From: Chloroflexota bacterium
Lineage (GTDB): Bacteria > Chloroflexota > Anaerolineae > Anaerolineales > DRMV01
DNA length: 31,486 nt
Assembly: GCA_013153135.1 (NCBI GenBank)
Contig: JAADFA010000072.1
Span: 1-31,486 of the forward strand
Reading direction: 5' to 3'
The position numbers and the translations under genes were made by a program. Numbering within the stretch: position 1 is the first letter of the stretch; every line of letters starts with the position of its first letter. Below are positions 30,351-31,486 of the stretch, in pieces. A model generated the notes under the pieces. It was given only the letters and a program-made list of their open reading frames with translations. It did no database searches and was not told where the DNA came from.

Positions 30351-31095
30351 GATGTACGTCCTCCTGTGGGGGCAACGGCGGCGGGTCAGGCAACAGGGCC
30401 CGAACCTGCTGCCATACACGATCGAACATGGCCGATGTCAGCCGGCCAGTCTGCGTGTTCTGGCGGCTTGGGTGGTACGAGGCAATCAAATAAGGCCCTT
30501 CAGGGCCCAAGGCATAACGTGCGGCATGTACGAACGGCCAGCGCGGCAAAGATTGACCGAGAATTGCGTACGCGCGGCGCACACCATCAAAAGCAATGCG
30601 TCCCAAAGCCACAATAACCCGTAACCTCGGCTGCATAAGCTGGATTTCTTCGGCTAAATATGGTACACATGCACGGATCTCCGCCGCCGTCGGGCGGTTC
30701 TTAGGGGGCACACAACGCACGACCGCGGTGATGTACATATCCCGCAAGCGCAAACCATCCCCGCGATGCCGCGATGTGGGTTGGTTCGCGAAACCAGCCC
30801 GATAGAGCGCAGCATATAGAAACGCACCTGACGCGTCACCCGTAAACATGCGCCCGGTTCGATTCGCGCCATGGGCTCCGGGCGCGAGACCAACCACCAA
30901 GACCCGCCCCTGCCGATCGCCAAAACCGGGCACAGGACGGCCCCAATACGTCTCCTCGCGGTACGCCCGGCGCTTCACCCGGGCCACGGTTTCACGCCAC
31001 GCGACCAGGCGCGGACAGCGACGGCACGTCAGGATGCGGGCCTCGAGTTCCTCCCAAGGGTCATGTAGAGGTACAAGGCTATCGTTGGCGCTCAT
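30328..31095 (-). CDS. Family 5 uracil-DNA glycosylase (UDGb), 4Fe-4S
   Basis: A 255-residue DNA-repair enzyme that removes uracil (and often other deaminated bases) from DNA, common in thermophiles and high-GC bacteria. Four cysteines placed as in Fe-S glycosylases: C24, C27, C128 and C143. The active-site motif GLAPGAHGANRTGRMFTGD (69-87) has no Asp or Asn at the water-activating position, which distinguishes family 5 from family 4 (GEAPGxxE). The second motif is SYHPSRQNTQTGRLT (207-221). A basic loop (KRRAYREETYWGRPVPGFGD) is typical of the family. The start ATG at 31095 has no clear Shine-Dalgarno and lies close to a TATAAT box, so a very short or absent leader is possible. First gene of the minus-strand run. 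Confidence 0.93.
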   Translation of the reverse strand: MSANDSLVPLHDPWEELEARILTCRRCPRLVAWRETVARVKRRAYREETYWGRPVPGFGDRQGRVLVVGLAPGAHGANRTGRMFTGDASGAFLYAALYRAGFANQPTSRHRGDGLRLRDMYITAVVRCVPPKNRPTAAEIRACVPYLAEEIQLMQPRLRVIVALGRIAFDGVRRAYAILGQSLPRWPFVHAARYALGPEGPYLIASYHPSRQNTQTGRLTSAMFDRVWQQVRALLPDPPPLPPQEDVHHEPERLD

Positions 31096-31105
31096 GGCAT
31101 GAGGA

Positions 31106-31111
31106 ATTATA
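31106..31111 (-). promoter_or_regulatory. -10 box (TATAAT) for the UDG gene, near-leaderless
   Basis: A perfect TATAAT on the minus strand ends only ten bases before the ATG of the UDG gene. The start point would then fall at or within a few bases of the start codon. The -35 region is poor (CAGGCG at 17-bp spacing), so the call rests on the -10 alone and on the lack of a Shine-Dalgarno. Confidence 0.4.
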
Positions 31112-31270
31112 CTCCCGCCCCTCCCCAGCGCCTGTAAGGCCTATGCTGAGAGGCGCACGCGAGGGTAGAGATGTCAAGCGGCGAAAGGCCTGAAGACTGG
31201 ACAAAAGTTTGGACAATCCCCGAACTCCAAGCGAGGGGGAGGCGGCATGGGCCTGTCGCCGTTGTTGAGG

Positions 31271-31296
31271 CGCCGCGGACTGGAAGCCCGCGTGCC
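31271..31296. repeat. REP-like hairpin repeat, copy 1
   Basis: CGCCGCGGACTGGAAGCCCG followed by CGTGCC. The arms CGCGG and CCCGCG pair imperfectly around the conserved TGGAAG loop. It is followed by the GGCCGCGCTCG-type flank shared with the next copies. Confidence 0.5.
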
Positions 31297-31300
31297 AAGG

Positions 31301-31343
31301 CCGCGCTCGTGTGCCGCCCCGCCGCGGGTTGGAAGCCCGCGGC
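31301..31343. repeat. REP-like hairpin repeat, copy 2 (perfect stem)
   Basis: A flank CCGCGCTCGTGTGCCGCCCC is followed by a perfect hairpin: GCCGCGGG (31321-31328), loop TTGGAAG, CCCGCGGC (31336-31343). The flank and left arm recur almost unchanged 150 bp further on. Confidence 0.6.
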
Positions 31344-31450
31344 GAGTTGGCATAACATTGCGCGTAGGCTGACCAGCCCAACGCGCGGGAATACCCGGCC
31401 GACAGCCAAGATAGCGGACGAGTTCCGCCGCTCGCGGCATGGGGCCATGG

Positions 31451-31486
31451 CCGCGCTCGCGTGCCGCGGCCGCCGCGGGCTGAAGC
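31451..31486. repeat. REP-like hairpin repeat, copy 3 (cut by window edge)
   Basis: CCGCGCTCGCGTGCCGCGGC followed by CGCCGCGGGCTGAAGC matches 31301-31336 with a few substitutions and one missing base. The right arm of the hairpin would lie beyond the window. Confidence 0.55.

Larger units (their letters stand above)
31096..31486. other. Gene-free interval rich in hairpin repeats
   Basis: No coding region is supported: the open frames on the minus strand here are built from GC-rich repeat sequence. The interval carries the candidate promoter of the UDG gene and at least three copies of a hairpin repeat from 31271 onward, the last cut by the window edge. The stretch 31145-31260 shows nothing I can name. 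Confidence 0.5.

Noticed and set aside
31079..31448. Several overlapping minus-strand open frames at the end of the window, possibly a small gene upstream of the UDG.
   Set aside because: They consist of the GC-rich repeat units and have no ribosome site or conserved features.
1..31486. CRISPR arrays, tRNA or rRNA genes, attachment sites and prophage genes.
   Set aside because: Reading both strands I saw no regularly spaced repeats, no tRNA-like arms and no phage or integrase motifs. A tRNAscan or Infernal run was not possible here.

Overview
The window is a GC-rich (roughly 60% by eye), gene-dense stretch of bacterial chromosome. The most likely source is a thermophilic or moderately thermophilic member of the Chloroflexota (Anaerolineae/Ardenticatenia-like). 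This is inference from the gene mix: a Thermus-like ba3 (B-family) oxidase with a fused cytochrome donor and no bc1 complex in view, a serine/threonine kinase with a polytopic membrane tail, a multi-sensor histidine kinase, LCP-type wall/glycan proteins, lipoproteins and a family 5 uracil-DNA glycosylase. No rRNA, tRNA, CRISPR array, prophage or intact insertion sequence was seen.

Layout. (1) 1-1517, minus: a truncated M42 aminopeptidase and phosphatidylserine synthase. (2) 1685-2698, plus: a promoter/operator, a six-helix membrane protein and a small winged-helix regulator. (3) 2699-3341: a gene-free stretch with a decayed transposase fragment, then the ade promoter and leader hairpin. (4) 3342-5129, plus: adenine deaminase. 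(5) 5206-12902, minus: an aerobic respiration island. Read in the direction of transcription it holds an Rrf2-type Fe-S regulator, two SCO-like proteins (one lacking the copper His), a PCuAC copper chaperone, a 43-residue oxidase subunit IIa, oxidase subunits II and I, a 788-residue cytochrome b/ferredoxin/MvhD/cytochrome c fusion, and a lipoprotein cytochrome c whose haem domain is nearly a copy of the fused one. A strong terminator closes it. (6) 13057-13416, plus: a VanZ-like protein, diverging from the Rrf2 promoter. (7) 13413-16604, minus: a 1063-residue hybrid-sensor histidine kinase with no response regulator next to it. (8) 17046-19106, plus: the membrane serine/threonine kinase. (9) 19207-21939, minus: gatB followed by a lipoprotein that fuses a cysteine-less DsbA-like domain to a cyclophilin. 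(10) 22037-23581, plus: a GT-C-like membrane protein, sharing one symmetrical divergent promoter with gatB. (11) 23765-31095, minus: a likely seven-gene operon with a family 5 UDG, threonine aldolase, CMP-sugar-type cytidylyltransferase, glyoxylate/hydroxypyruvate reductase, LCP protein, lipoprotein and a second 2-hydroxyacid dehydrogenase. (12) 31096-31486: gene-free, with a GC-rich hairpin repeat family also found near 16.8 kb.

The most notable system is the respiratory island. It couples copper delivery and Fe-S-sensing regulation to a ba3 oxidase and to a single polypeptide that carries b haems, two [4Fe-4S] clusters, a predicted MvhD-type [2Fe-2S] site and a c haem. That order suggests a self-contained electron bridge from quinol and/or a cytoplasmic reductant to the terminal oxidase.
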